A stretch of DNA of 32,784 nt, taken from contig CAJXRC010000022.1 in assembly GCA_913058405.1 (NCBI GenBank), positions 1 through 32,784 of the forward strand, written 5' to 3'. The translations under genes and the position numbers were made by a program. This DNA is from an uncultured Colwellia sp. GTDB taxonomy: Bacteria > Pseudomonadota > Gammaproteobacteria > Enterobacterales > Alteromonadaceae. Below are positions 24,187 to 32,784 of the stretch, piece after piece. The number at the start of each line of letters is the position of its first letter. The first letter of the stretch is position 1. The notes beneath the pieces are model-generated. The model was given only the letters and a program-made list of their open reading frames with translations. It made no database searches and was not told the DNA's origin.

Positions 24187-25230
24187 TTATATAGCCCAGT
24201 ATTTTAGTTTTTTTCTTTGCTTAAAATTCCGAAAAAGATTTAATGGTTTACTCTTTTTCGATTGTTTACCATTTATCAAAATATTCTCTGTCGCTGATAA
24301 AATACGTTGAGCAGCTTGACCATCTTGATACGGATGAAGATCGTCAGCATACGCCTTAATTGCTGTATTCAATTCCTTACTTGGGTTAAGTGCCCGCTCA
24401 ATTGCTGGTTCAAGTTGATCTGCTGTTTGAATATTGACTAGGTAATCACCTGGCTCTTTATTATTTAAACTTACGGTCACTTTATTGAGTAACGAGAACT
24501 CGCCAATAACGGATGAGGTGTCGGACACCATGATATCAGCGGTTTGTAATAATTCATTTATGCTTGATGTTTCGATAATTTGAACGTTATCTTTCACTAA
24601 CGTTTTATATTGATCTAGCCATTGTATTGCCATTTTTGGGTGAAACTTGATTAACCAATGATAACTTTTCTGCTCACTTAAACGTTTAATTTCATCAAAT
24701 AATGCAGGGGCTGAAGTTAATGTAGGGGAAAATGTTGGCGCATATAAAATAATTTTTTTATCTTGAGCGTGCAAATCATCTTTAATTGGCATTGAGTGTG
24801 ACGTGAATAAATAATCAAGTTTTGGCCAAGCTGTTTCAACTACATCAAAAAAGCCATGTTTTTTAGCTAATACATTAAATCGGCTTGTTGTTGCAGGACC
24901 ATGGGTACAGTAAAGGTCAAAAAAATCACGAATAACAAAATGACCTTTTTTCTTCCATTCAAGACCATGAAAAATTTGAACTTTTAATCCAGGAATGAAA
25001 TTTGGAATTTCATTTCCTGGTGCAAAGCTAGCATCGGGGTTGTAAGTCCTGGCGTCATCAATAGAGTTCAATACAGATTCATTACTTTGAAAGTAACTGA
25101 GGTTAACTTCTCGACCAACAGCTAACCATTTTACCTCATCACCTTGTGCAAGTATCACACGTTGCAATGGTCTAAGTATTTCAAAAGAATAGTTATGGGC
25201 AATATAAAATAAATAACGTTTAGCTGTCAT
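24187..25230 (-). CDS. CDP-glycerol glycerophosphotransferase family protein
   Basis: A 347 aa protein of the CDP-glycerol:poly(glycerophosphate) glycerophosphotransferase type (teichoic-acid-like transferases). Recognisable are the C-terminal domain signatures HWLIKFHPKM and MVSDTSSVIGEFSLL, with QIFHGLEWKKKGHF upstream. It has no signal peptide or membrane helix; a Lys-rich tail (KQSKKSKPLNLFRNFKQRKK) may contact the membrane. The adjacent gene, 18 nt upstream, makes the matching donor CDP-glycerol, so the pair probably adds glycerol phosphate to a surface glycan. Whether it adds one unit or a polymer is not visible. Confidence 0.82.
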   Translation of the reverse strand: MTAKRYLFYIAHNYSFEILRPLQRVILAQGDEVKWLAVGREVNLSYFQSNESVLNSIDDARTYNPDASFAPGNEIPNFIPGLKVQIFHGLEWKKKGHFVIRDFFDLYCTHGPATTSRFNVLAKKHGFFDVVETAWPKLDYLFTSHSMPIKDDLHAQDKKIILYAPTFSPTLTSAPALFDEIKRLSEQKSYHWLIKFHPKMAIQWLDQYKTLVKDNVQIIETSSINELLQTADIMVSDTSSVIGEFSLLNKVTVSLNNKEPGDYLVNIQTADQLEPAIERALNPSKELNTAIKAYADDLHPYQDGQAAQRILSATENILINGKQSKKSKPLNLFRNFKQRKKLKYWAI

Positions 25231-25248
25231 AAGTGCGCTCAGATCAAA

Positions 25249-25644
25249 TTATATTCGCTTGGTTTTAACTACTTCAATAATTTCTGTAGTTGAAACTGAT
25301 GGAGTACGCGGTAAATAAATCACCTGACAAATATCCTTTAAATGATCAAATTTACCCTGCCAATCATCACCCATGACTAGTATATCGGCGTTATAATATT
25401 TAATGTAATCAGCTTTGAGTTCCAATGATTCTTCTAAAAAAACTTCATCAACGCAGCGCATAGAACGAATTATGTGCTGACGATCGTCTTCACAGTAAAT
25501 TGGTGGTCGTCCTTTTTTTGCAACATTTAATTTATCAGAAGAGACACCAACGATAAGATGCTCACCGTGCAGTCTTGCACGTTCAATAATATTCACATGG
25601 CCAACATGAAAAATATCATAGGTGCCAAAGGTTATTACCCTCAT
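25249..25644 (-). CDS. tagD: Glycerol-3-phosphate cytidylyltransferase (TagD-like)
   Basis: Makes CDP-glycerol from glycerol-3-phosphate and CTP. The 131 aa chain is full length for TagD. It begins MRVITFGTYDIFHVGHVNII with the nucleotidyl HxGH (here HVGH, 13-16), and holds VMGDDWQGKFDHLKD and YLPRTPSVSTTEI, the RxxxxSTT signature. TagD is best known from Gram-positive wall teichoic acid, but cytidylyltransferases of this type also occur in Gram-negative capsule loci with glycerol phosphate. It is followed 18 nt later by the transferase. Confidence 0.93.
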   Translation of the reverse strand: MRVITFGTYDIFHVGHVNIIERARLHGEHLIVGVSSDKLNVAKKGRPPIYCEDDRQHIIRSMRCVDEVFLEESLELKADYIKYYNADILVMGDDWQGKFDHLKDICQVIYLPRTPSVSTTEIIEVVKTKRI

Positions 25645-25675
25645 TATTATTTGCTCCTAATCGGTCAACAAAAGC

Positions 25676-27151
25676 CTACCAAGTATATGATATGCCGGTT
25701 TGTACAAAATTATCACCAAAACTACTTCTTCCCAAATATAACTTCAGAGATAAAAAGTTTGAGTCAATTGCTTTGTGATACTTCATTTCTAACTCATGTG
25801 ATTGCTGGTAATCAGCAATACTTGACTGGTTAAAGTTAGCAGTGCGATATAGAAATGATATTTGGGAGTCACCGCTATTTTGCCAATCAAGTCGAATGCT
25901 GCCTGCTTCGCCACCAACACCATCTTTAGGGTCTTTCATGCTGCCCCACCAATGCCCCATCTTTACACCGTCATTGCTATAACCTTCACCATAAATATGG
26001 TGGGTATACCATGCACTTTGAAAAGTAGTGAATTCCATATTTACTGATAGTGAGTCGCCAAGGTATGGGAGAAATAAACCAAAACTATTGGCTAAATTAG
26101 CTAGTTTATAATTACTAAAATTATTGGTGTCTTCGCCTGCATATTCGTAATATAAGCTAAAAGGTACATCAAACCAGTTTAGATCAAATTTATTACTAAT
26201 AGAGGCTTGTTGGTTGCCAAATTCTTGGCTGCAATCTTCTAACTCAGAACCACCACCAACACCATCACAGTTATCACTACTTACTGGGTCTATGATAGCA
26301 TTCCAAATATCACCTAAAGAAACACTATCTTCGCCACCTGCAAACACAAAAGTACGATTAAAGCCTATTGTCCACCAATCAAAAGGTTGAGCGCTTAAAT
26401 GCATGGTAAGCAATGCTGGTTCACCAGAAACTGGCGGTTTGTCTTTATCAAATTTGATATCCTTTTGCTCATCTAATAAGCCAATGGACATTTCATATTT
26501 TATATTAAAGTCAGTAAGTAGATTTGGATTGCTAATAGTCACGCTAAGCGGTGGCTTTGCTTGCGTAGATAAAAGCACTGAACTCTCTTGAAATGGAGAT
26601 AGCCAATGTTCTCGATAACCTATATCCACTTGAAAAACGTCAGCACCAAAAGAAATAAAACTATTGTTTCTAAGGTAATCACCGTTTTCGTAATATATAG
26701 CGCCAGCATTGATGATCACATATTGGTTTGCTTGCCAAAAACTACTAAAACTGGCTTGGTAATTGGCATCAGCCATTTGACCTCGCTGATTGGGTAAAAC
26801 AATATTCTCTTGATTGGCATAATTAAATTGTATTGAAGCATGGGTTAGTGCTGCAGTTTTTTTGTAACGTTTTAAGTAACTATTAATACGACGATATAAA
26901 GTTGGATGGCTGTCTACGATCGTTTTTAAGTAACGATTCACTGTTGCGGCATGATAAGGTTTTGTTAAAAGTGGCAACTTTGCTACCGTCGCTAAACGTT
27001 GTAATTCAAGCTCAATTAACGGCTCCATTTGCAATGGTAAGTATGGGGATGGCCCTTTAGCATAACTGTTAACACTACATAATATTACGGTAGAAAAGGT
27101 TATGATAAGAAAAAATAAAATTTTAAATAAATTTAACAAACTAATATTCAC
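25676..27151 (-). CDS. wzi: Wzi-family capsule assembly outer-membrane protein
   Basis: Wzi is an outer-membrane beta-barrel lectin that anchors or organises surface capsule. The 491 aa protein has a signal peptide (FKILFFLIITFSTVILCSVN, cleavage near SYA), a helical N-terminal segment, and the family phrases FGADVFQVDIGYREHWLSPF and LLSTQAKPPLSVTISNPNLL. It ends in an aromatic residue (TGISYTW), as expected for a barrel. The only start before the signal peptide is GTG at 27151, with no clear ribosome site. It lies 31 nt upstream of tagD, tying glycerol phosphate genes to a capsule. Confidence 0.88.
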   Translation of the reverse strand: MNISLLNLFKILFFLIITFSTVILCSVNSYAKGPSPYLPLQMEPLIELELQRLATVAKLPLLTKPYHAATVNRYLKTIVDSHPTLYRRINSYLKRYKKTAALTHASIQFNYANQENIVLPNQRGQMADANYQASFSSFWQANQYVIINAGAIYYENGDYLRNNSFISFGADVFQVDIGYREHWLSPFQESSVLLSTQAKPPLSVTISNPNLLTDFNIKYEMSIGLLDEQKDIKFDKDKPPVSGEPALLTMHLSAQPFDWWTIGFNRTFVFAGGEDSVSLGDIWNAIIDPVSSDNCDGVGGGSELEDCSQEFGNQQASISNKFDLNWFDVPFSLYYEYAGEDTNNFSNYKLANLANSFGLFLPYLGDSLSVNMEFTTFQSAWYTHHIYGEGYSNDGVKMGHWWGSMKDPKDGVGGEAGSIRLDWQNSGDSQISFLYRTANFNQSSIADYQQSHELEMKYHKAIDSNFLSLKLYLGRSSFGDNFVQTGISYTW

Positions 27152-27319
27152 AGTTAGACGAAAGACAACATTTTACCTAGCAAAAAGTGTAATTACTAGT
27201 TCGACTTATCTAATTATGTCGTCAGTATAGTAATAGCTAGTAATAGTAAACGTCAGCTTTATATTTTATAGAACAATTTATAATAGTTCTGTGTTCTTTT
27301 TCACTTAATAGAGTTGTTA

Positions 27320-27330
27320 AGCGGTAACTG
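27320..27330 (+). promoter_or_regulatory. Weak ops-like element upstream of ugd
   Basis: AGCGGTAACTG shares GCGGTA with the RfaH recruitment element (GGCGGTAGnnT) but misses three other defined positions. It lies in the wzi-ugd divergent spacer, upstream of the presumed promoter at 27372, which argues against it acting on that transcript. Confidence 0.2.
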
Positions 27331-27371
27331 ATGACATGTTTTATAGAAAATTATCCCTACAAAAAAACCAG

Positions 27372-27380
27372 TGATATAAT
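27372..27380 (+). promoter_or_regulatory. Extended -10 promoter of ugd
   Basis: TGATATAAT: TG one base before a perfect TATAAT, about 90 bp upstream of the ugd start. Confidence 0.6.
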
Positions 27381-27432
27381 AAAAGAATTAAAATGGCTTA
27401 AAACTAACTTATTGGCGTTGGTAATCCTCTCA

Positions 27433-27447
27433 TTATCAAAATGATAA
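27433..27447. promoter_or_regulatory. Palindrome in the ugd leader
   Basis: TTATCA-AAA-TGATAA, a perfect 6+6 inverted repeat between the -10 element and the ugd start. Possible operator; no regulator is recognised. Confidence 0.4.
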
Positions 27448-27469
27448 CAATGTCTCATTGGAGAAAAAA

Positions 27470-28636
27470 TTGAAAATAGCAATTGTCGGAACCGGTTACG
27501 TTGGCTTATCTAATGCAATGTTGCTAGCGCAACATAATGAAGTGATTGCGCTTGATATCGATGAAAATAAAATCGCTTTATTAAATAACAAACATTCGCC
27601 GATAGTTGACAAAGAAATAGAAGAGTATTTAACTAAAGAGTCATTAAATTTTTGCGCTACTTTAGATCCAAATATGGCATTTGAACATGCTGATTTTGTT
27701 ATTGTGGCGACACCCACTGATTATGACGTTGAAAATAACTATTTCGATACATCTTCTGTTGAAGCCGTTATTAAATCTGTGATTGCCATAAACCCTGAAG
27801 CAATTATCGTGATTAAATCTACCGTTCCTGTTGGTTTTACCCAGCGTATTAAAAGTGATTTATCATGTGAAAATATACTGTTTTCACCGGAATTTTTACG
27901 TGAAGGTAAAGCGCTGTATGATAATTTACATCCGTCTCGTATTATTGTCGGTGAAAACTCTGAACGAGCACAAACGTTTGCTAACTTGTTAAAACAGGGG
28001 GCAATAAAAGAAGATATTGAGGTGCTCTTCACTGATTCTACAGAGGCTGAAGCTGTGAAGTTGTTTTCTAATACCTATTTAGCAATGCGTGTCTCATTCT
28101 TCAATGAACTTGATAGTTATGCTGAGGCACATAAACTTAATTCTAAACAAATTATTGAGGGGGTTGGTTTGGATCCTCGTATTGGAACTCATTATAATAA
28201 CCCGTCATTTGGTTATGGTGGTTATTGCTTACCAAAAGATACAAAACAGTTGTTAGCAAACTATCAAGACGTGCCAAATAACTTAATTAGAGCCATTGTT
28301 GATGCAAATACCACTCGCAAAGATTTTATTGCTGACAGTATTATTAAGCGCAATCCTACAGTTGTAGGAGTATATCGCTTAATTATGAAAACAGGCTCAG
28401 ATAATTTTAGAGCTTCATCGATTCAGGGGATTTTAAAGCGTATTAAAGCTAAAGGCATTGAGGTTATTATTTATGAGCCTGAGTTAGATGAAGCTGAATT
28501 CTTTCATTCACCCGTTTTTAGTAATTTATCAGAATTTAAAGAAAAGTCAGATGTGATTATTTCAAACCGGATGGCCGATGAATTAATGGATGTAGCAAGT
28601 AAAATCTATACACGTGATTTGTTTGGCTCAGATTAA
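27470..28636 (+). CDS. ugd: UDP-glucose 6-dehydrogenase
   Basis: Oxidises UDP-glucose to UDP-glucuronate for surface glycans. Shown by the Rossmann start [30 protein letters not shown], the EFLREGKAL region, and the catalytic cysteine in [13 protein letters not shown]. The start is a TTG at 27470: it gives the canonical N-terminus and 388 aa, the E. coli Ugd length, and GGAG lies 6 nt upstream. The TTG at 27458 overlaps that ribosome site and would add four residues. The epimerase gene follows 30 nt later and would use the product. Confidence 0.95.
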   Translation: MKIAIVGTGYVGLSNAMLLAQHNEVIALDIDENKIALLNNKHSPIVDKEIEEYLTKESLNFCATLDPNMAFEHADFVIVATPTDYDVENNYFDTSSVEAVIKSVIAINPEAIIVIKSTVPVGFTQRIKSDLSCENILFSPEFLREGKALYDNLHPSRIIVGENSERAQTFANLLKQGAIKEDIEVLFTDSTEAEAVKLFSNTYLAMRVSFFNELDSYAEAHKLNSKQIIEGVGLDPRIGTHYNNPSFGYGGYCLPKDTKQLLANYQDVPNNLIRAIVDANTTRKDFIADSIIKRNPTVVGVYRLIMKTGSDNFRASSIQGILKRIKAKGIEVIIYEPELDEAEFFHSPVFSNLSEFKEKSDVIISNRMADELMDVASKIYTRDLFGSD

Positions 28637-28666
28637 CGTAAACGTATTATGGAAAAGGATAAGATA

Positions 28667-29674
28667 TTGAAATATTTAGTTACAGGCGCAGCTGGTTTTA
28701 TTGGCTTTCATGTTGTTCAACGTTTATGCGAAGCGGGCCATCAAGTTGTAGGCCTAGATAATTTGAATGACTATTACGATGTAAATTTAAAACTTGCTCG
28801 ATTAAAAGTATTAGAAGCTGAAAGTTTATTTAGTTTTGTAAAGTTAGATCTTGCAGATAGAGAAGGTGTCGCTGAGCTTTTTTCACAACAAAAATTTGAA
28901 CGAGTGATTCATTTAGCTGCTCAAGCTGGAGTTCGTTATTCTATTGATAACCCTATGGCCTATGCAGATAGTAACTTAGTTGGCCATCTCACTATTTTAG
29001 AAGGCTGTCGAAATAATAAGGTCGAACATCTTGTTTATGCATCATCGAGTTCTGTATACGGTTTAAATAACAAAGTACCCTTCGCCACCTCTGATAGTGT
29101 TGAACATCCTATTTCCTTGTACGCGGCTACTAAAAAGTCGAATGAATTAATGTCGCACACTTATTCTCATTTATATGGTGTACCGACTACGGGATTACGA
29201 TTTTTTACTGTTTATGGGCCTTGGGGACGTCCTGATATGGCTTTATTCAAGTTTACTAAAGCCATTATTAGCGGTGACAGTATTGATGTTTACAATAATG
29301 GTGATATGCGTCGAGATTTTACTTATATCGATGACATTGTTGAAGGTATTCTACGTGTTCAAAATATCATTCCACAGGGAAATAAAGAATGGCAGGTAGA
29401 AACGGGAAGTGCTGCGCAAAGTACTGCACCCTATCAGCTCTATAATATTGGGAATGGTAATCCAGTCAAATTGACCGAGTTTATTGAATCATTGGAAGAC
29501 TCTATTGGTATTAAAGCTAAACAAAACTTAATGCCGATGCAACCTGGTGATGTCTATCAAACGTATGCTGATGTGGATGATCTTTTTAATACTACAGGCT
29601 ACAAACCAGCTATGAGTGTTAGTCAAGGTGTTGATAATTTTGTCAATTGGTATCGTGATTTTTATCAAGTATAG
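28667..29674 (+). CDS. NAD-dependent epimerase, probable UDP-glucuronate 4-epimerase
   Basis: A short-chain dehydrogenase/reductase of the CapI/LpsL type that would turn UDP-glucuronate into UDP-galacturonate. The N-terminus MKYLVTGAAGFIGFHVV holds the GxxGxxG motif (7-13), and NLNDYYDVNLKLARL is typical of the UDP-glucuronate branch. Catalytic S and YAATK (YxxxK) follow, then the YGPWGRPDMALFKFTKAI signature. The start is placed at TTG 28667, with AAGGAT 6 nt upstream and the standard N-terminus (335 aa); ATG 28649 lacks a ribosome site. Directly downstream of ugd, so pathway pairing is likely. GalE-like activity is the main alternative. Confidence 0.87.
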   Translation: MKYLVTGAAGFIGFHVVQRLCEAGHQVVGLDNLNDYYDVNLKLARLKVLEAESLFSFVKLDLADREGVAELFSQQKFERVIHLAAQAGVRYSIDNPMAYADSNLVGHLTILEGCRNNKVEHLVYASSSSVYGLNNKVPFATSDSVEHPISLYAATKKSNELMSHTYSHLYGVPTTGLRFFTVYGPWGRPDMALFKFTKAIISGDSIDVYNNGDMRRDFTYIDDIVEGILRVQNIIPQGNKEWQVETGSAAQSTAPYQLYNIGNGNPVKLTEFIESLEDSIGIKAKQNLMPMQPGDVYQTYADVDDLFNTTGYKPAMSVSQGVDNFVNWYRDFYQV

Positions 29675-29720
29675 TTTTGTCTTACTTAGTTTAATCGGGT
29701 TATCATATTTAATAGAATAA

Positions 29721-29747
29721 TTAAGGGGATATTTATTATCCCCTTAA
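29721..29747. terminator. Terminator between convergent epimerase and glycosyltransferase genes
   Basis: TTAAGGGGATA (29721-29731), loop TTTAT, TATCCCCTTAA (29737-29747). A perfect 11-bp stem in a 107-bp convergent gap, with only a weak T-rich tail (GTTTATT). Confidence 0.75.
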
Positions 29748-29781
29748 GTTTATTACTTCTATAACTTCATGGATCTATAAG

Positions 29782-30876
29782 TTAAGTTTGCGCTATTATT
29801 TTTTCAAAATAAGCTTCCATATTTTTCACTGTTTTATGGTGTGACATCTTATCTTTAATAATATCTTGAGCATGATTAGATAATTTTTCTAGCAACACTC
29901 TATCGTTATAAAGCATTCGTATTTTATCCGCTATAGCCCTTACATCACCAATAGGCACTAGGTAACCATTAAAACCGTTTTCTATCGTTTCTACTACACC
30001 ATCATTGGCTGATGATACAACAGGAGTTCCACTTGAAAGAGACTCTAATACTGTACGTGTTAAACCCTCTTTACTCAGTGAAGGTAGTATTAGTAAGTTA
30101 CATGCTTTAGCAATTGCCGGAACATCACTTCTAAAGCCAGGCTGTAAAATACGCTCACTCATACCCGAGTTATTAATTTGGTCTATAAAAGGCTGCTTCT
30201 TTAAATTATCACCCACTAAAATTATGCGTAAATCTTCTATATCACTTAACTCTTTGGCTGCATCGAGCAATATGTGAGTACCTTTATGATGCCTAGGGCT
30301 ACCGACACATAGTATATTGAAATACTTTTTGTCACTACCCAAGCTGACTAAATCAGCAGCATCTTCTTCATACCAACTTAGATCGTGACCTTTATATATA
30401 GTTTCAACGTTAGCTTTAATTGCGCCTCTTACTTTTTCTTTAACATTAGCTGAAACTGCGCTTGAAACCCCAATAACTCCGTTTATACGTGGATGTAACA
30501 TGCATAAGTAATTGCTCGGATCTGTTTTATACATACCGCCAGAGGTACCACGGTAAACGACCATTTTGGCCTTGGTACCCATACAGGCAAAAGCTGCATT
30601 GGGAATGCCCTTTGATTCCGTGGCATAAACAATATCTATGTTATTGGCTTTGATATATTGATGAATTTGTTTGATTACCGCCCAGCTATGTTTTTTAAGT
30701 GTTTTCAACTCAATAAACTTCACTTTGGACTTTTTGTACCTATCAATGTAAGCATTAGTACCACTAGATATTACCGTAATATCATGACCAGCTTCTGCTA
30801 GGGCTATGTAGCACTCAGCTTCTGGACGAACCGCATTATACGAACGGCCACGGTTTGGAATAATTAAAATTTTCAT
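29782..30876 (-). CDS. Glycosyltransferase family 4 protein
   Basis: A 364 aa GT-B fold glycosyltransferase. The N-terminal half begins MKILIIPNRGRSYNAVRPEA. The C-terminal GT4 domain has ILCVGSPRHHKGTHILLDAA, the E-x7-E type motif in SKEGLTRTVLESLSSGTPVV, and ENGFNGYLVPIGD. The start was moved from 30939 to 30876, where AGGA precedes the ATG and the standard N-terminus begins. The sugar donor and acceptor are not predictable. It lies 134 bp downstream of colD on the same strand, so it may add colitose or a neighbouring sugar in the same glycan. Confidence 0.88.
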   Translation of the reverse strand: MKILIIPNRGRSYNAVRPEAECYIALAEAGHDITVISSGTNAYIDRYKKSKVKFIELKTLKKHSWAVIKQIHQYIKANNIDIVYATESKGIPNAAFACMGTKAKMVVYRGTSGGMYKTDPSNYLCMLHPRINGVIGVSSAVSANVKEKVRGAIKANVETIYKGHDLSWYEEDAADLVSLGSDKKYFNILCVGSPRHHKGTHILLDAAKELSDIEDLRIILVGDNLKKQPFIDQINNSGMSERILQPGFRSDVPAIAKACNLLILPSLSKEGLTRTVLESLSSGTPVVSSANDGVVETIENGFNGYLVPIGDVRAIADKIRMLYNDRVLLEKLSNHAQDIIKDKMSHHKTVKNMEAYFEKIIAQT

Positions 30877-31010
30877 TTCTTTTCCTGTTAACTTTAAATT
30901 TATACCGATAAAAGCTTCCGCAAGTCGAGAATAACCCATTTAGGTATTATTGAAACATATTTGAGATGCGATTCTATTTTGTGATAATTGATTTAAAGTT
31001 AGTCATAACT

Positions 31011-32183
31011 TTATAACAATACTTTAGCGAGCAGTTTAATTTCTTTCTCAATATCATTTTGATGATTACCCACAAATAAACCATGTTGGTCGATATATTC
31101 TGCTACTTCTACTGTGCCTGATACTTCATAATCAAAATATTCCAGAACTTGAGTATTTTTTAGAAAATTTCCCGTTACAATGGGGCGGCATTCAATACCA
31201 TTTTCTGTTAATAATTTTACTAACTCTGCTCGACTGTATGGTGAACTTTCTTTTAATACTAAAGAAAAACCAAACCAACTACTTTTACCTGTTTCTTGTT
31301 GAATTTCTATATAAGCATGATTAGCAAACAAGTCCTGGAACAAGCGTGCATTTTTTTGTCTAGTATCAATAAAGCTGGGAAGTTTTTTTAGTTGTTCAAT
31401 ACCTAATGCACCACTCATTTCTAAAGGTCTTGCATTATACCCAGGTAACATGAATTTGAACGATTCTTCAAATGGATCATCACTTTTCTCACCACTTACT
31501 TTATTGAATTTAGGTAAGTTTCTTGTCCAACCATGAGCGCGTATACAGAGCAATATATGATAAAGCTCTTCGTCATCAGTAACAATGCAACCACCTTCCA
31601 TCGTGGCAATATGATGTGAGAAAAAAGAGCTAAATGTGCCCATAACACCAAAGGTTCCGGCTTGTTTACCTTCAACCGTGGCGCCCATAGATTCACAGTT
31701 ATCTTCGAGAATAAAAATATCACGGTCGCCAATAATATCAGTCATCTTGGCGTAGTCATTTGGATTGCCGAGTAAATTAACCGACAGTATTGCTTTGGTT
31801 TTGTCAGTAATTGCTGCAGCGAGTTTCTCTAAGTCGATATTGAGTGTTTTGCGATCAATATCGACAAACTTAACTTTTAAGCCATATTGCTGTAGTGGAA
31901 AATAAGTAGTTGACCATGAAACCACAGGTACAATAATCTCGTCACCACGTTGTAGTTTAAGCGCAGGATTCTTGGTGAAAAATAGTGAGGCTATCATTAA
32001 TAAATTAGCTGTAGAGCCCGAGCTCACCATCACTGAATATTTAGAACCGAAAAAGTCAGCAAAGTCTTTTTCATATTGTGCGACATGCTTACCCATAGTA
32101 AACATGTCTGAATCTATTACTTTTTGAATTGCGCCAAATTCACGCTCATCCCATGTACTGCTTGCCAGAGAATAATTAGTCAT
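31011..32183 (-). CDS. colD: ColD, GDP-4-keto-6-deoxymannose 3-dehydratase
   Basis: A PLP enzyme of the DegT/DnrJ/EryC1/StrS fold that removes the C3 hydroxyl of GDP-4-keto-6-deoxy-D-mannose on the way to GDP-L-colitose. The usual PLP lysine is replaced by histidine: FSSFFSHHIATMEGG has H190 (numbered from 32183) where aminotransferases have K, matching H188 of E. coli ColD. The start motif MTNYSLASSTWDE and LEDNCESMGAT also agree with ColD. The 390 aa length fits (E. coli 388). ATG 32183 is chosen over GTG 32195 because AGGTGAG lies 7 nt before it. The start overlaps the colC stop by 8 nt. Confidence 0.93.
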   Translation of the reverse strand: MTNYSLASSTWDEREFGAIQKVIDSDMFTMGKHVAQYEKDFADFFGSKYSVMVSSGSTANLLMIASLFFTKNPALKLQRGDEIIVPVVSWSTTYFPLQQYGLKVKFVDIDRKTLNIDLEKLAAAITDKTKAILSVNLLGNPNDYAKMTDIIGDRDIFILEDNCESMGATVEGKQAGTFGVMGTFSSFFSHHIATMEGGCIVTDDEELYHILLCIRAHGWTRNLPKFNKVSGEKSDDPFEESFKFMLPGYNARPLEMSGALGIEQLKKLPSFIDTRQKNARLFQDLFANHAYIEIQQETGKSSWFGFSLVLKESSPYSRAELVKLLTENGIECRPIVTGNFLKNTQVLEYFDYEVSGTVEVAEYIDQHGLFVGNHQNDIEKEIKLLAKVLL

Positions 32184-32733
32184 TAACTTGCTCACCTAAA
32201 TTTTGTTCACTTAAAAAAAACTGTATTGTATTCTTCAAACCGTCGGTTAAATCCGTTTTGTATGACCAGCCAAATGCTTTGAGTTTGCTATCATCTATTA
32301 GTTTTTGCTTCATACCCACAGGTTTAGTTAAGTCATGTTTAAAGGTGCCTGAAAAGCCAACAATCTCTGAAATACGTTGATAATATTCATTGATGGTAAA
32401 GTCTTCGCCTAAACCTACATTAAGATTTTGTGGCATACGGGCAAAATTATCTAAAGCGTAAAAAATAAAATCAGCTAGATCGCCAGCATACATAAATTCA
32501 CGTCTTGCCTTACCATCACCCCAAATATTTATTTCAGCTAAACCTTCTTGCTTTGCATCAATAATCTTTCGAATAACAGCAGGGATCATATGGGAATTAT
32601 GAGGGGAAAACTTGTCATGACGGCCATATAAATTACAAGGTATAATAGTTTTGTATAAAAATTCAGGATCTTCGTGACTGATGTATTCACATAAACGAGT
32701 CGAGGCAATTTTTGCTAACGCATAACCTTCGTT
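32176..32733 (-). CDS. colC: ColC-like GDP-colitose synthase (N-terminus missing)
   Basis: The C-terminal 185 residues of a GDP-fucose-synthase-family epimerase/reductase. Catalytic Y-x3-K is present as YALAK at the very start, followed by IIPCNLYGRHDKF and NSHMIPAVIRKI, all typical of the Fcl/ColC family. About 135 N-terminal residues, including the NADP-binding motif, lie beyond the contig end. The apparent start MYKRQ is read from the Nextera mosaic end and is not real. It overlaps colD, so colitose synthase is favoured over fucose synthase; ColC performs the final C5 epimerisation and C4 reduction. Confidence 0.85.
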   Translation of the reverse strand, partial: NEGYALAKIASTRLCEYISHEDPEFLYKTIIPCNLYGRHDKFSPHNSHMIPAVIRKIIDAKQEGLAEINIWGDGKARREFMYAGDLADFIFYALDNFARMPQNLNVGLGEDFTINEYYQRISEIVGFSGTFKHDLTKPVGMKQKLIDDSKLKAFGWSYKTDLTDGLKNTIQFFLSEQNLGEQVND

Positions 32734-32784
32734 CTGTCTCTTATACACATCTCCGAGCCCACGAGACCGTACTAGATCTCGTAT
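32734..32784. other. Illumina Nextera i7 adapter (non-genomic)
   Basis: Bases 32734-32752 are the reverse-complement mosaic end CTGTCTCTTATACACATCT, 32753-32767 are CCGAGCCCACGAGAC, 32768-32775 (CGTACTAG) match a Nextera i7 index, and 32776-32784 begin the P7 oligo. Confidence 0.98.

Noticed and set aside
27433-27447. TTATCA-AAA-TGATAA read as a Fur box
   Set aside because: The half-sites are in the wrong order for Fur (GATAAT...ATTATC), and the gene downstream is not iron-related.

Overview
The window is a 32.8 kb contig from an AT-rich marine gammaproteobacterium, most likely in the Colwellia/Alteromonadales neighbourhood. This is inferred from protein wording (VF530 family, LeuABCD, Ugd, Wzi), low GC and the gene mix; no rRNA is present to confirm it. 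Both termini are not genomic: bases 1-50 are an Illumina Nextera i5 adapter and 32734-32784 a Nextera i7 adapter, so the genes at both ends (nirJ, colC) are truncated and the residues read from adapter are artefacts.

Left third (51-10296): a denitrification locus for cytochrome cd1 nitrite reductase. The minus strand carries the heme d1 assembly genes nirC-nirF-nirDL(fused)-nirG-nirH-nirJ. The plus strand carries nirS and then a NapC/NirT-type quinol-oxidising multiheme cytochrome with an unusual C-terminal extension. A membrane-anchored hemerythrin lies between the two arms. Three FNR/DNR-type boxes (5427-5440, 6242-6255, 6291-6304) point to induction at low oxygen or by NO. nirE and nirN are not in the window. 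A decayed copy of the nirF 3' end forms a 37-codon ORF between nirF and nirDL.

Middle (10485-18798): a VF530-family protein, an AlkB-like dioxygenase, about 670 bp of non-coding DNA holding three copies of a GTTCAGGTTA-cored repeat, two unrecognised proteins (60 and 191 aa), the CCA-adding enzyme, a TonB-dependent siderophore-type receptor with a candidate Fur box, and a fused ExeA-GspB protein for type II secretin assembly.

Right third (18841-32733): leuABCD on the minus strand, preceded by a clear attenuator (leader peptide with four CTC leucine codons, then an intrinsic terminator). Next comes a surface-polysaccharide region: CDP-glycerol-type transferase, glycerol-3-phosphate cytidylyltransferase, Wzi, UDP-glucose dehydrogenase, UDP-glucuronate 4-epimerase-like protein, a GT4 glycosyltransferase, and ColD/ColC for GDP-colitose. 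Together these predict a capsule or O-chain built from uronic acids, colitose and glycerol phosphate.

No tRNA, rRNA, CRISPR array, transposase or phage gene was seen.
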